A stretch of 64,000 nucleotides of DNA from Roseateles_E cavernae. Lineage in GTDB: Bacteria; Pseudomonadota; Gammaproteobacteria; Burkholderiales; Burkholderiaceae_C. Below, in pieces: positions 42,611 through 52,100 of this stretch. A program made the position numbers and the translations under genes. Each line of letters begins with the position of its first letter. The first letter of the stretch is position 1. The stretch covers positions 868,001 to 932,000 of the forward strand of contig NZ_JBDPLH010000001.1 in the NCBI RefSeq assembly GCF_040187885.1, given 5' to 3'. A model generated the notes under the pieces. That model searched no databases. It worked only from the letters and a program-made list of their open reading frames with translations, and was not told the DNA's origin.

Positions 42611-43966
42611 ATGAACGAGAAGACCGGCCGGCTGCGGCGGGCGCCCGAGGGATTCCTCAGCCGGCAAGACCTGGCCCTGATGCAGCAGCAGGCACCGGCC
42701 GAGCGGCGCAGTTTCCTGCGCGGCGCCTTCGCGGTGGCCAGTGCGGCGCTGGCCAGCGGCGCGGCGCGCGCGGTGCCGACCGAGGGCGGCGACCCCCAGA
42801 TCCTGAACCTGCCGCCGCATGCGCTGAGCCTGGGCCAGCCGGTGGCGCTGGAGGGCTATGGCAAGCCGTCCAAGTACGAGAGCAATCTGCAGCGTCGCCA
42901 GAGCCCGGGCCTGACGCAGACCCGCCAGGCCTCGGTGTCCTTTGCGCCCTTGCAGGGCATGTTCGGCATCGTCACGCCCAGCGGCCTGCACTTCGAGCGC
43001 CATCACCAGGGCTGGTGGGACATCGACCCCAGCACGCACCGGCTGATGGTCAACGGCTCGGACGACAAGATGCTGAAGCGGGCGATGGTGTTCACGATGG
43101 ACGAGCTGATGCGCCTGCCCAGCGTCTCGCGCTTTCATTTCATCGAATGCGGCGCCAATACCGGCATGGAGTGGGGCAATGTGGCCGTGCCCACCGTGCA
43201 GTACAGCCACGGCATGCTCAGCTGCAGCGAGTTCACCGGCGTGCGCCTGATCGATGTGCTGGAGATGTGCGGCGTCGACCTGAAGCGCGCCCGCTTCGTG
43301 CTGGCCGAGGGCGCCGACGGCTCGGCGATGACGCGCACCATCCCGATGGAGCTGGTCAGGAGCGGCCAGGTGCTGCTGGCCTATGGCCAGAACGGCGAGA
43401 TGCTGCGGCCCGAGAACGGCTATCCGCTGCGCCTGGTGGTGCCCGGTGTGCAGGGCGTCAGCTGGGTCAAGTACCTGCGCCGCATCGAGGTCGGCGACCA
43501 GCCCTGGGCCAGCAAGGACGAGAACATCCACTACATCGACCTGATGCCCGACGGCCTGCACCGCCAGTACACCTCGATCCAGGAGGTCAAGAGCGTGATC
43601 ACGACGCCCAGCGGAGGGCAGGTCTTGCTGGACAAGGGCTTCTACAACATCAGCGGCCTGGCCTGGTCGGGCCGCGGCAAGATCGCCAAGGTCGATGTCT
43701 CGGTCGACGGCGGCCGCAACTGGCGGCCGGCCCGGCTGGAGACCCCGGTGCTGGACCGCTGCCTGACGCGCTTCAACCTCGACTGGGTCTGGGCCGGCCA
43801 GGCGACCCTGGTGATGAGCCGGGCCACCGACGAGACCGGCCATGTGCAGCCCAACTACGCCCAGCTGCGTGCGGTGCGTGGCCGGCGCTCGATCTATCAC
43901 AACAATGCGATCCAGACCTGGCTGGTGCAGGAGAGCGGGGAGGTCAAGAATGTCCAGCTCTCTTAA
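42611..43966 (+). CDS. soxC: Sulfane dehydrogenase molybdopterin subunit SoxC
   Basis: A 451-residue periplasmic molybdenum enzyme of the sulfite oxidase family. A Tat signal (RRSFLRGAFAVASAALASGA, around residues 32-51) exports it folded. The molybdenum-ligand Cys is C205 in HGMLSCSEFTGVRL, and the C-terminal dimerisation domain (about 330-440) contains VSVDGGRNW. With SoxD it oxidises the sulfane sulfur bound to SoxY, releasing six electrons. A strong AAGGAGAG precedes the ATG. The 3' end overlaps soxD by 17 bases, giving coupled translation of the two subunits. Confidence 0.96.
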   Translation: MNEKTGRLRRAPEGFLSRQDLALMQQQAPAERRSFLRGAFAVASAALASGAARAVPTEGGDPQILNLPPHALSLGQPVALEGYGKPSKYESNLQRRQSPGLTQTRQASVSFAPLQGMFGIVTPSGLHFERHHQGWWDIDPSTHRLMVNGSDDKMLKRAMVFTMDELMRLPSVSRFHFIECGANTGMEWGNVAVPTVQYSHGMLSCSEFTGVRLIDVLEMCGVDLKRARFVLAEGADGSAMTRTIPMELVRSGQVLLAYGQNGEMLRPENGYPLRLVVPGVQGVSWVKYLRRIEVGDQPWASKDENIHYIDLMPDGLHRQYTSIQEVKSVITTPSGGQVLLDKGFYNISGLAWSGRGKIAKVDVSVDGGRNWRPARLETPVLDRCLTRFNLDWVWAGQATLVMSRATDETGHVQPNYAQLRAVRGRRSIYHNNAIQTWLVQESGEVKNVQLS

Positions 43967-44978
43967 AGCGCTGAGCGTCGCGCTGGCGCTGGTGACAGGT
44001 CTTGCCTCGGTGCAGGCGTTCGAGGGCATAGGCCGCAGCGCCACCCAGCCCGAGATCAAGGCCTGGGACATCGATGTGCGGCCCGACTTCAAGGGTCTGC
44101 CGCCCGGGCGTGGCACGGTGGCCCAGGGCCAGGAGCTCTGGGAGGCCAAATGCGCCGGCTGCCACGGCGTGTTCGGCGAGTCCAACGAGGTGTTCAGCCC
44201 GCTGATCGGCGGCACCACCAAGGAGGACATCAAGAACGGCCGTGTCGCCAGCCTGCGCGACAACAGCTTCCCCGGCCGCACGACGATGATGAAGGTCTCC
44301 CAGCTCTCCAGCCTGTGGGACTACATCAACCGTGCGATGCCCTGGACCGCGCCCAAGTCCCTCAAGCCCGACGAGGTCTATGCGGTGACGGCCTATATGC
44401 TGTCGCTGGCCGATGTGCTGCCCGCAGACGGCGAGCTTTCGGACAAGAACATCGCCGAGGTACAGCAGCGCCTGCCCAACCGCAACGGCAAATCGACCCG
44501 CCATGCCTTGTGGCCCGGTGCCGAGTTCGCGGCCGGCGCCAAGCCCGATGTGCAGGGCTCGGCCTGTGTGAAGAACTGTGCGCCCGAGGCCAAGGTCGCG
44601 TCCTATCTGCCCGATTTCGCCCGCGACGCCCATGGCAATCTGGCCCAGCAGCAGCGCCTGGTCGGGCCGCAGCGCGGCGTCGACACCCAGCCCAAGGCGC
44701 CACCGGCACCGGCCGCCGCCGCCAAGCCGGTCAGCGCCTTGCTGCAGCAGCATGCCTGCATGGCCTGCCACCAGATCGACAGCAAGGTGGTCGGTCCCTC
44801 GTTCCGCGAGGTGGTGGCCAGGTACAAGGACCGCAGCGACGCGCGCGAGTACTACGCGGCCAAGCTCAAGAGCGGCAGCGCCGGCGTCTGGGGCGCGGTG
44901 CCGATGCCGCCGCAGGCCCTGCCGGAGGCCGATCTGGCGGCCATCGCCGCCTGGCTGGCGGCCGGCGCCAAGCCGTAG
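43950..44978 (+). CDS. soxD: Sulfane dehydrogenase diheme cytochrome c subunit SoxD
   Basis: A 342-residue periplasmic cytochrome with a Sec signal peptide (SSSLKALSVALALVTGLASVQA, cut near 23). Two c-type haem sites are visible: CAGCH at 68-72 and CMACH at 270-274, the latter in a C-terminal cytochrome domain joined by an Ala/Pro linker (about 250-262). It takes electrons from SoxC and passes them to cytochrome c. The start is placed 17 bases inside soxC, where the signal peptide begins. The presence of soxCD predicts full oxidation of thiosulfate without sulfur globules. Confidence 0.95.
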   Translation: MSSSLKALSVALALVTGLASVQAFEGIGRSATQPEIKAWDIDVRPDFKGLPPGRGTVAQGQELWEAKCAGCHGVFGESNEVFSPLIGGTTKEDIKNGRVASLRDNSFPGRTTMMKVSQLSSLWDYINRAMPWTAPKSLKPDEVYAVTAYMLSLADVLPADGELSDKNIAEVQQRLPNRNGKSTRHALWPGAEFAAGAKPDVQGSACVKNCAPEAKVASYLPDFARDAHGNLAQQQRLVGPQRGVDTQPKAPPAPAAAAKPVSALLQQHACMACHQIDSKVVGPSFREVVARYKDRSDAREYYAAKLKSGSAGVWGAVPMPPQALPEADLAAIAAWLAAGAKP

Positions 44979-45051
44979 CTCGCACAAGCCTGCCCGGCAA
45001 ACCCCCCGCCTACACCCGACAATACCGTCCACCCCCCGATAAGGAGACTCC

Positions 45052-45513
45052 ATGCAAACCCGCCGAGACATGATGAAACACAGCGCCCTGGTGGCCGGCC
45101 TGCTGGCCGCCGCCCTGCCGCTGAGTGCGCAGGCGCAGGCCGCCGCCTTCAACCGCGCCGCCTTCGATGCCAAGTCCATGGACGAGATGCTCAAGGCTCT
45201 GGGCCTGGGCAAGCCGACCGAGAGCAAGGAGGTCACGCTGACCGGCCCCGATATCGCAGAGAACGGCGCCGTCGTGCCGCTGGGTGTGGCCAGCTCGGCC
45301 GCCGGCGTCAAGCGCCTGCTGCTGCTGGTCGAGAAGAATCCCAACATCCTGGCCGCCTCCTTCGACGTCAGCGATGCGGTCGAGGCCAGCATGAGCACGC
45401 GCGTCAAGATGGGCCAGACCTCCAATGTGTTCGCCGTGGCGATCACCGGCGACAACAAGGTGCTGTTCGCCCAGAAGGAAGTGAAAGTAACACTTGGCGG
45501 CTGCGGCGGCTGA
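45052..45513 (+). CDS. soxY: Thiosulfate-oxidising carrier protein SoxY
   Basis: A 153-residue periplasmic carrier. A twin-arginine signal (TRRDMMKHSALVAGLLAA) exports it with SoxZ in piggyback. The invariant C-terminal swinging arm GGCGG (149-153) has carrier Cys151, on which thiosulfate is bound, oxidised and hydrolysed. AAGGAGA lies 5 bases before the ATG. It follows soxD by 73 bp, the largest gap within the operon, and pairs with soxZ 18 bp downstream. Confidence 0.96.
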   Translation: MQTRRDMMKHSALVAGLLAAALPLSAQAQAAAFNRAAFDAKSMDEMLKALGLGKPTESKEVTLTGPDIAENGAVVPLGVASSAAGVKRLLLLVEKNPNILAASFDVSDAVEASMSTRVKMGQTSNVFAVAITGDNKVLFAQKEVKVTLGGCGG

Positions 45514-45531
45514 TCAGAATAGGAGACCAAG

Positions 45532-45843
45532 ATGGCAGATCCGATGCGAATTCGCGCCCAGGCGCAAGGTGGCAACGCCGTGGTGCGTGTGCTGATGAGT
45601 CATGAGATGGAAACCGGCCAGCGCAAGGATGCCGCCGGCAAGACCATCCCGGCCTGGCACATCACCGAGGTGACGGCCGCGCTGAACGGCAAGACCGTGC
45701 TGACCGCGCAATGGGGCCCGGCGGTGTCGAAGAACCCGTTCCTGCAGTTCACCGTCAAGGGCGCCAAGGCCGGTGACAAGATCACCGTGAACTGGGTCGA
45801 CAACAAGGGCGAGAAGCGCAGCGACGAAGCGACGGTGGCCTGA
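45532..45843 (+). CDS. soxZ: Thiosulfate oxidation carrier complex protein SoxZ
   Basis: A 103-residue immunoglobulin-like protein without its own signal peptide; in known systems it is exported with SoxY by the Tat pathway. Family features: MRIRAQAQGGNAVVRVLMSH at the N terminus, IPAWHITEVTAALNG in the middle and KITVNWVDNKGE near the C terminus. TAGGAGA precedes the ATG. It forms the SoxYZ heterodimer. Confidence 0.95.
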   Translation: MADPMRIRAQAQGGNAVVRVLMSHEMETGQRKDAAGKTIPAWHITEVTAALNGKTVLTAQWGPAVSKNPFLQFTVKGAKAGDKITVNWVDNKGEKRSDEATVA

Positions 45844-45881
45844 TAGGCTGCGCCGGGTCCGAACAGCAAAAGGAGACAAGC

Positions 45882-46685
45882 ATGATGACGATGCGCAAGT
45901 CGGCATGGGCCCTGGGCTGCGTGCTCGCGGCCAGCTGCGTCCAGGCCCAGACCTCGTCGGCCGACGCGATCGCGCAGTACCGCGCGATGCTGGCCGACGG
46001 CAACCCGGCCGAGTTGTTCGAGGCCAAGGGCGAGGAGCTCTGGAAACACAAGCGCGGCCCCAAGAATGCCTCGATGGAGCGCTGCGATCTGGGCAAGGGC
46101 CCGGGCGTCGTCAAGGGCGCTTTTGTCGAGCTGCCGCGCTATTTCGCCGACACCGGCCGGGTGCAGGATCTGGAGTCGCGGCTGCTCAGCTGTATGGAGT
46201 CGCTGCAGGGCCTGGATGCGAAGAAGATCGCCGCCACGCGTTTCGGCGCCGACGAGCAGAAGAATATCGAGGGCCTGGTGGCCTGGATCGCCGCCGAGTC
46301 GCGCGGCCTCAAGTTCAATCTGCCGGTGGCCCATGCGCAGGAGCAGAAGATGTACGAGGTCGGCAAGCGGCTGTTCTTCTTCCGCGGCGGCCCCTACGAC
46401 TTTGCCTGCGCCTCCTGCCACAGCGAAACCGGCAAGCGCATCCGCCTGCAGGACCTGCCCGACCTGACCAAGAACCCCGGCGACGGCATCGGCTTCGCGG
46501 CCTGGCCGGCCTACCGCGTCTCCAGCGGCGAGCTGTGGGGCATGCAGCGGCGCCTGAACGACTGCTTCCGCCAGCAGCGCTTCCCCTTCCCCGGCTATGG
46601 CTCGGACGTGACGGTGGCGCTGGCCAGCTATATGGGCATCAACAGCAAGGGCGCGGTCTCGATCGCCCCGTCGATCAAGCGTTGA
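45882..46685 (+). CDS. soxA: Sulfur oxidation c-type cytochrome SoxA
   Basis: A 267-residue periplasmic cytochrome with a Sec signal peptide (cut near residue 23). A single CASCH haem site at 176-180 makes it the mono-haem form; the N-terminal domain keeps C68 and C104, which in mono-haem SoxA replace the lost haem with a disulfide. The active-site Cys ligand that carries the persulfide is C228 in QRRLNDCFRQQ. With SoxX it couples thiosulfate to SoxY Cys151 oxidatively. AAGGAGA precedes the ATG. Confidence 0.95.
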   Translation: MMTMRKSAWALGCVLAASCVQAQTSSADAIAQYRAMLADGNPAELFEAKGEELWKHKRGPKNASMERCDLGKGPGVVKGAFVELPRYFADTGRVQDLESRLLSCMESLQGLDAKKIAATRFGADEQKNIEGLVAWIAAESRGLKFNLPVAHAQEQKMYEVGKRLFFFRGGPYDFACASCHSETGKRIRLQDLPDLTKNPGDGIGFAAWPAYRVSSGELWGMQRRLNDCFRQQRFPFPGYGSDVTVALASYMGINSKGAVSIAPSIKR

Positions 46686-46696
46686 AGGAGCCGCTC

Positions 46697-47347
46697 ATGA
46701 TGAACAAGAAAAATGCAATTTTCTGGGGCGGCCTGGCCGCTGCGGGCCTGGTGCTGGTCGGCTGCGCCAGCCTGCCCAGCGCGGCCGAGCTGGACGCCGA
46801 GGCGCTGGCGATGGTGAAGAGCTCCTTCCGCGAGCAGGGCATCGCCAAGCTCGACCGCATCGAGCAAGACCTGGCACAGAAAGCCTGCTCCAGCGACAAG
46901 CAGCCCGACGAGGCGACGACCAAGCGCATCGAGGCCGAGGCGCTGGCCTCGATCAAGTGGCCGGCCAACGGCCAGTATCTGGGCGACTGGCGCGAGGGCG
47001 AGAAGCTGGCGCAGAACGGCCGCGGCATGACCTGGACCGATGCGGCCGGCGCGCCCAGCGGCGGCAACTGCTACAACTGCCACCAGATCAGCAAGGCCGA
47101 GATCTCGTTCGGCACCATAGGCCCCAGCCTCTACCAGTACGGCAAGCTGCGCGGCGTCAGCGACCCGGCGGCGCCGGAGACGGCCGCCATCGTGCAGTAC
47201 ACCTGGGGCAAGCTGTGGAACGCCAAGGCCTACAGCGCCTGCTCGGGCATGCCGCGCTTCGGCCATGCCGGCGTGCTGAACGAGGGCCAGATGCGCGACA
47301 TCATGGCCCTGCTGCTTGATCCGAAGTCGCCGGTCAACACCCAGTAG
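46697..47347 (+). CDS. soxX: Sulfur oxidation c-type cytochrome SoxX, lipoprotein form
   Basis: A 216-residue mono-haem cytochrome. The N terminus has a lipoprotein signal with lipobox LVGC (Cys23) and Ala+2, which would sort it to the outer membrane, unlike the soluble SoxX of Paracoccus. An extra helical segment (about 30-88) precedes the cytochrome domain. The haem site CYNCH is at 125-129 and the axial Met is probably M185 in SGMPRFG. It forms SoxAX with the upstream gene, 11 bp away. The start is the first of two consecutive ATG codons, preceded by GAAGGAG. Confidence 0.93.
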   Translation: MMNKKNAIFWGGLAAAGLVLVGCASLPSAAELDAEALAMVKSSFREQGIAKLDRIEQDLAQKACSSDKQPDEATTKRIEAEALASIKWPANGQYLGDWREGEKLAQNGRGMTWTDAAGAPSGGNCYNCHQISKAEISFGTIGPSLYQYGKLRGVSDPAAPETAAIVQYTWGKLWNAKAYSACSGMPRFGHAGVLNEGQMRDIMALLLDPKSPVNTQ

Positions 47348-47399
47348 GCCTTCTGAATCTACTCATCGGCCCTGCGGGGCCAGCGGAGCCGTGCCCATC

Positions 47400-49139
47400 A
47401 TGAACCTCAGCAAACGCGATCTGCTCAATGTCCTGGGTGCGGCCTCGGTGGCCGGCTTCGGCTTCGCGCGCCAGGCCCAGGCGGCCACGCCCTACGATGC
47501 GCCGGCGCCCTTCAAAGGCCCCGGTGTGGTCTCGCTGCTGCACATGACCGACTGCCATGCCCAGCTGCTGCCCATCCATTTCCGCGAGCCCAGTGTCAAC
47601 CTCGGCTTCGGGGCCTTGAAGGGGCGGCTGCCGCATCTGGTCGGCGAACACCTGCTGAAGGCCGCCGGCCTGCGGCCCGGCACGCGCGAGGCCCATGCCT
47701 TCAGCTATCTGGACTTCGAGCGCGCCGCGCGCCGCTATGGCAAGGTCGGCGGCTTCGCCCATCTGTCCACCCTGGTCAAGCGCCTGCGCGCCGGCCGGCC
47801 CGGCGCCCTGCTGCTGGACGGCGGCGACACCTGGCAGGGCTCGGCGACCTCGTTGTGGACCAATGCACAGGACATGGTCGACGCCTGCAAGCTCTTGGGC
47901 GTCGACGTGATGACCGGCCACTGGGAGTTCACCTATGGCCAGCAGCGCGTGCAGGAGATCGTCGAGAAGGACTTCAAGGGCAAGATCGACTTCGTCGCCC
48001 AGAACGTCAAGACCCAGGACTTCGGCGACGATGTGTTCGCACCCTACACCTTGAAGGAAATCAACGGCGTGCCGGTGGCCATCATCGGCCAGGCCTTTCC
48101 CTACACGCCGATCGCCAACCCGCGCTATATGGTGGCGGACTGGAGCTTCGGCATCCGCGACGAGGAGCTGCAGAAGCTCGTCGACACGGTGCGCGCCAAG
48201 GGCGCCCAGGTGGTCGTGCTCCTGAGCCACAACGGCATGGACGTGGACCTGAAGCTGGCCTCGCGCGTCAGCGGCCTGGACGCCATCCTCGGCGGCCACA
48301 CCCACGACGGTGTGCCGGTACCGGTGGCGGTGAAGAACCGCGGCGGCCAGACCCTGGTGACCAATGCCGGCAGCAATGGCAAGTTCCTCGGCGTGCTGGA
48401 CATCCGCGTCAAGGACGGCCGCGCCGCCGAGCTCAAGTACCAGCTGCTGCCGGTGTTTGCGAATCTGCTGCCGGCCGATGCCGAGATGGCGGCGCTGATC
48501 AAGAAGGTGCGCGCGCCCTTCGAGGCCCGCCTGGCCGAACCCTTGGCCATCACCGACGGCCTGCTGTACCGACGCGGCAATTTCAACGGCAGCTGGGACC
48601 AGCTGCTGTGCGATGCGCTGATGGAGGTGCAGGGGGCCGAGATCGCCTTCTCGCCGGGCTTCCGCTGGGGCACCAGCCTGCTGCCGGGCCAGACCATCAC
48701 GCGCGAGTTCCTGATGGACCAGACCGCCATCACCTATCCGCACACCACGCTGACCGAGATGAGCGGCGCGATGATCAAGACGGTGCTGGAGGACGTGGCC
48801 GACAACCTCTTCAACCCCGACCCCTACTACCAGCAGGGCGGCGATATGGTGCGGGTCGGCGGCCTGAGCTACAGCTGCACGCCCGAGGCCGGCATGGGTG
48901 CACGCATCAGCGAGATGCGCCTGGGCGGCAAGGCGATAGAGGCCGACAAGACCTACAAGGTGGCCGGCTGGGCGCCGGTCGGCGAGGAGGCCGCCAAGGC
49001 CGGCAGCAAGCCGGTCTGGGATCTGGTCGAGCAGTGGTTCAGGAGCCAGGCCAAGGGCAGCGGTCCGGCCCATATCGCGGCGCGCAAGCTCAACAGCCCG
49101 ACCCTGGTCGGCGCAGCCGGCAATCCCGGCATGGCCTGA
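47400..49139 (+). CDS. soxB: Thiosulfohydrolase SoxB
   Basis: A 579-residue periplasmic dimanganese hydrolase of the 5'-nucleotidase/calcineurin family that releases sulfate from SoxY-bound thiosulfonate. The signal region MNLSKRDLLNVLGAASVAGF resembles a Tat signal, but with Lys-Arg in place of Arg-Arg. Metal-binding motifs: MTDCHAQ (D51, H53), LDGGDTWQGS, the SoxB-typical TGHWEFTYG in place of the nucleotidase GNHE, and GGHTHDG. The C-terminal substrate domain (about 370-560) is complete. It is the last gene of the sox operon, 52 bp after soxX. Confidence 0.96.
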   Translation: MNLSKRDLLNVLGAASVAGFGFARQAQAATPYDAPAPFKGPGVVSLLHMTDCHAQLLPIHFREPSVNLGFGALKGRLPHLVGEHLLKAAGLRPGTREAHAFSYLDFERAARRYGKVGGFAHLSTLVKRLRAGRPGALLLDGGDTWQGSATSLWTNAQDMVDACKLLGVDVMTGHWEFTYGQQRVQEIVEKDFKGKIDFVAQNVKTQDFGDDVFAPYTLKEINGVPVAIIGQAFPYTPIANPRYMVADWSFGIRDEELQKLVDTVRAKGAQVVVLLSHNGMDVDLKLASRVSGLDAILGGHTHDGVPVPVAVKNRGGQTLVTNAGSNGKFLGVLDIRVKDGRAAELKYQLLPVFANLLPADAEMAALIKKVRAPFEARLAEPLAITDGLLYRRGNFNGSWDQLLCDALMEVQGAEIAFSPGFRWGTSLLPGQTITREFLMDQTAITYPHTTLTEMSGAMIKTVLEDVADNLFNPDPYYQQGGDMVRVGGLSYSCTPEAGMGARISEMRLGGKAIEADKTYKVAGWAPVGEEAAKAGSKPVWDLVEQWFRSQAKGSGPAHIAARKLNSPTLVGAAGNPGMA

Positions 49140-49173
49140 GCGGGCGCCCGGTACGCAGGCGGCAGAATGCCGC

Positions 49174-52100
49174 ATGGTCAAACCGAAGAATCCCGGCGCC
49201 GCGCCCGTCTTCACCACGCTGGGCGGCCGACCCGCGCTGAGCAAGGCCCAGATGCTGGACCAGGCGCGCGAGCTCAAGCGCAGCCTGACGCAGGGGCGCA
49301 CGGCGCCGGCCGAGCCGCAGCCCCTGACGCCGGAGCAGCGCAGCCGCCTGGCCGAGGCCGAGCTGCAGGCGCTGGCGCTGGAGCGGGTGGACGAGCTGCT
49401 GGCCGGCGAAGCGATGCCGCCGCAGTTCGAGGCCGCCCGGCTGGCGCTGCGCGGCGCATGGCCGGCCGCCGCCGAGGCCTATGAACAGGCGCTGAAGACC
49501 CTGCGCCAGACCAGCGGGCTGCGCCGTGGCCTGCTCGATCCCGAGCAGGGCCGGCTTTATGTGCTGAGCCTGCTGGCCCAGGACCAGCCGCAGGCCTGGG
49601 AGACGGCGCGCAAGTTCTGCATCGCCGAGTCGGGCACGCGCAAGCCTAGCGCCCACGAGTGGTGGGGGCTGTGGGTCCATGTGATCGGTGCGCGCCTGGG
49701 CGATGACAGCCTGGACGAGAGCGCGCTGGCCTATCTGCCGGGGCTGGAGGCGCGCGAGCATGCGCTGGGGCTGGCGGCCAACCGCCTGCTGCTGGCCGCC
49801 TGGCTGGGCCGGCCGGCGCCGGGCTGGACGGCGGCCGCCGCCCAGGCCCTGTTGCAGCGGCTGCAGGCCTCGCGCCAGCTCTGGCTGGCGGCCCTGGTGG
49901 CCGACGCGCTGCGACGCCTGGAGCTGGGCGAACCCCAGCTCGATCTGACCGGCCTGCCGCAGCCGGCCAGCTTTCTGAGCGCGCCGCGCGAGCCCTGGCG
50001 CGATGCGCTGGCGGCCATCGTCGCACTGGACCGTAGCGCGGCGCTCCAGCCGGCGCCCGCACCGACCGAGCTGGCCTGGCAGCTGACGCTGGACGGCCTG
50101 GGCCGGGTGCAGAGCGTGCAGGCGCTGGAGCGCAGCCAGGGCGCGCGCGGCCAGCTCAAGCTCAAGGCCGTGGGCTGGGCCAAGCTGAAGAAGTCGGGCG
50201 GCCACGATGCCCGCGACAACGCGGTGCTGCGCCATCTGGAGCGGCCGGCTTACGGCAGCACGCACACCTACCAGATCGATGTCACGCAGGCGGCGATCGC
50301 GCTGGTCGGCCATCCGGCCGTGATGTTCGCCGACGCGCCGGGCCAATGGGTCGAGCTGGTCGAGGCCCAGCCCGAGCTGGAGGTGCTGCGCCGGCCCGCG
50401 CCCGGGGGCGGCGAGCAGTTCGAGTTCCGCATCCATCCGCCGCTGAGCGCCGCCGAGCCGCCACAGCTGATAGCCTGGCAGGGCACGACCCATGAGACCG
50501 AGATCGAGAAACGCAACAGCCTGCGCGTGCTGCGCGACGGCCCGCAGCGTGCGCGGCTGATACGCATAGGCGCGCCGCAGCGCCGTGTCGCCGAGCTGGT
50601 GGCCCAGGGCTGGAAGGTGCCGGCCAGCGCCGGCGCCGAGCTGGGCGCGGCCTTGCAGGTGCTCAGCGGGCATTTCCAGCTGCACAGCGATGCGGCGGCC
50701 GGCCAGCTGGTCGCCGGCGACAGCCGGCTGCGGGCCCAGCTGATGCCGCTGGGCGAGGGCTTGCAGCTGCAGCTGGTGGCCCAGCCTTTCGGCGCCTTCG
50801 GCCCGGCCGTGACGCCGGGCCTGGGCCGCTCGCGACTGATGTGCATGCATGAGGGCGTCAGCCTGGCCACCGAGCGCGATCTGGCGGCGGAAAGCGCGCA
50901 CCGCGCTGCGGTGCTGGAGGCCCTGCCCTTTCTGGACGCCGAGCTGGGCCCCGAGTCGCCCTGGCTGCTCGATGATGCCGAGCTGGCGCTGCGCGCGGTC
51001 GAGCTGCTGCCGGGCCTGCCCGGCGTGGCCGCGCTGGACTGGCCCAAGGGCAAGCCGCTGCGCGTCAAACCGCTGGACAGCGCGGGCCTCGCCGTGCAGG
51101 TCAGCAGCGGGCGCGACTGGCTGGGCCTGGTCGGCGAGGCGCGGGTCGATGAGCAGCGCGTGCTGAGCCTGCAGCAGCTGATGGCGCTGACGCGGGCCTC
51201 GCGCAGCCGCTTCGTCAGCCTCGGCGAGGGGCAATACCTGGCCCTCAGCGAGCAACTGCGCCAGCAGCTGCGTGATCTCGATGCGCTGGCGCTCGTGAAG
51301 AAAGACCAGCTGCAGCTGCCCCGGGCCGGCGCCAGCTGGCTGGACGAAACGCTGGAGGGCATGGCGGTCGAGGGCGACAGGCCCTGGCGCGAGCGCATGG
51401 ATGCGCTGGCCGAGGCCGCCGCGCTGCAGCCGGCCGCACCGCCGGGCCTGCGCGCCGAGCTGCGCGGCTATCAGCTGGAAGGCTATGCCTGGATGACGCG
51501 GCTGGCCCATGCGGGCCTGGGCGCCTGCCTGGCCGACGATATGGGCCTGGGCAAGACGGTGCAGACCCTGGCTCTGCTGATCGCCCGCGCCGAGCGAGGT
51601 CCGGCCCTGGTGCTGGCGCCGACCTCGGTCTGCGCCAACTGGCTGGCCGAGGCGGCCGTATTCGCGCCGGGTCTGCGCTCTAGGCTGTATGGCGAGGACG
51701 GCGAGCGCGCCGCCCAGATCGAGCAGGCCGGGCCGGGCGATATCGTGATCGCCTCCTACGCGCTGGCCCAGATCGATGCCGAGCGCTTTGCCGACAAGAC
51801 CTGGGCCACGCTGGTGATGGACGAGGCCCAGGCGCTGAAGAATGCCGCGACCAAGCGGGCCAAATCGGTGGCCGAGTTCAAGGCCGGTTTCCGGTTGGCG
51901 CTGTCGGGCACGCCGGTCGAGAACCGGCTGGCCGATCTCTGGTCCATCATGAATCTGATCAACCCCGGACTCTTGGGGTCGGCGCCGCAGTTCCAGGATC
52001 GCTTTGCCGGGGCTATCGAGCGCCAGCAGGACGCCGCGGTGCGCGCCCGGTTGCGCCGCCTGGTCTCGCCCTTTCTGCTGCGCCGGACCAAGGCCCAGGT

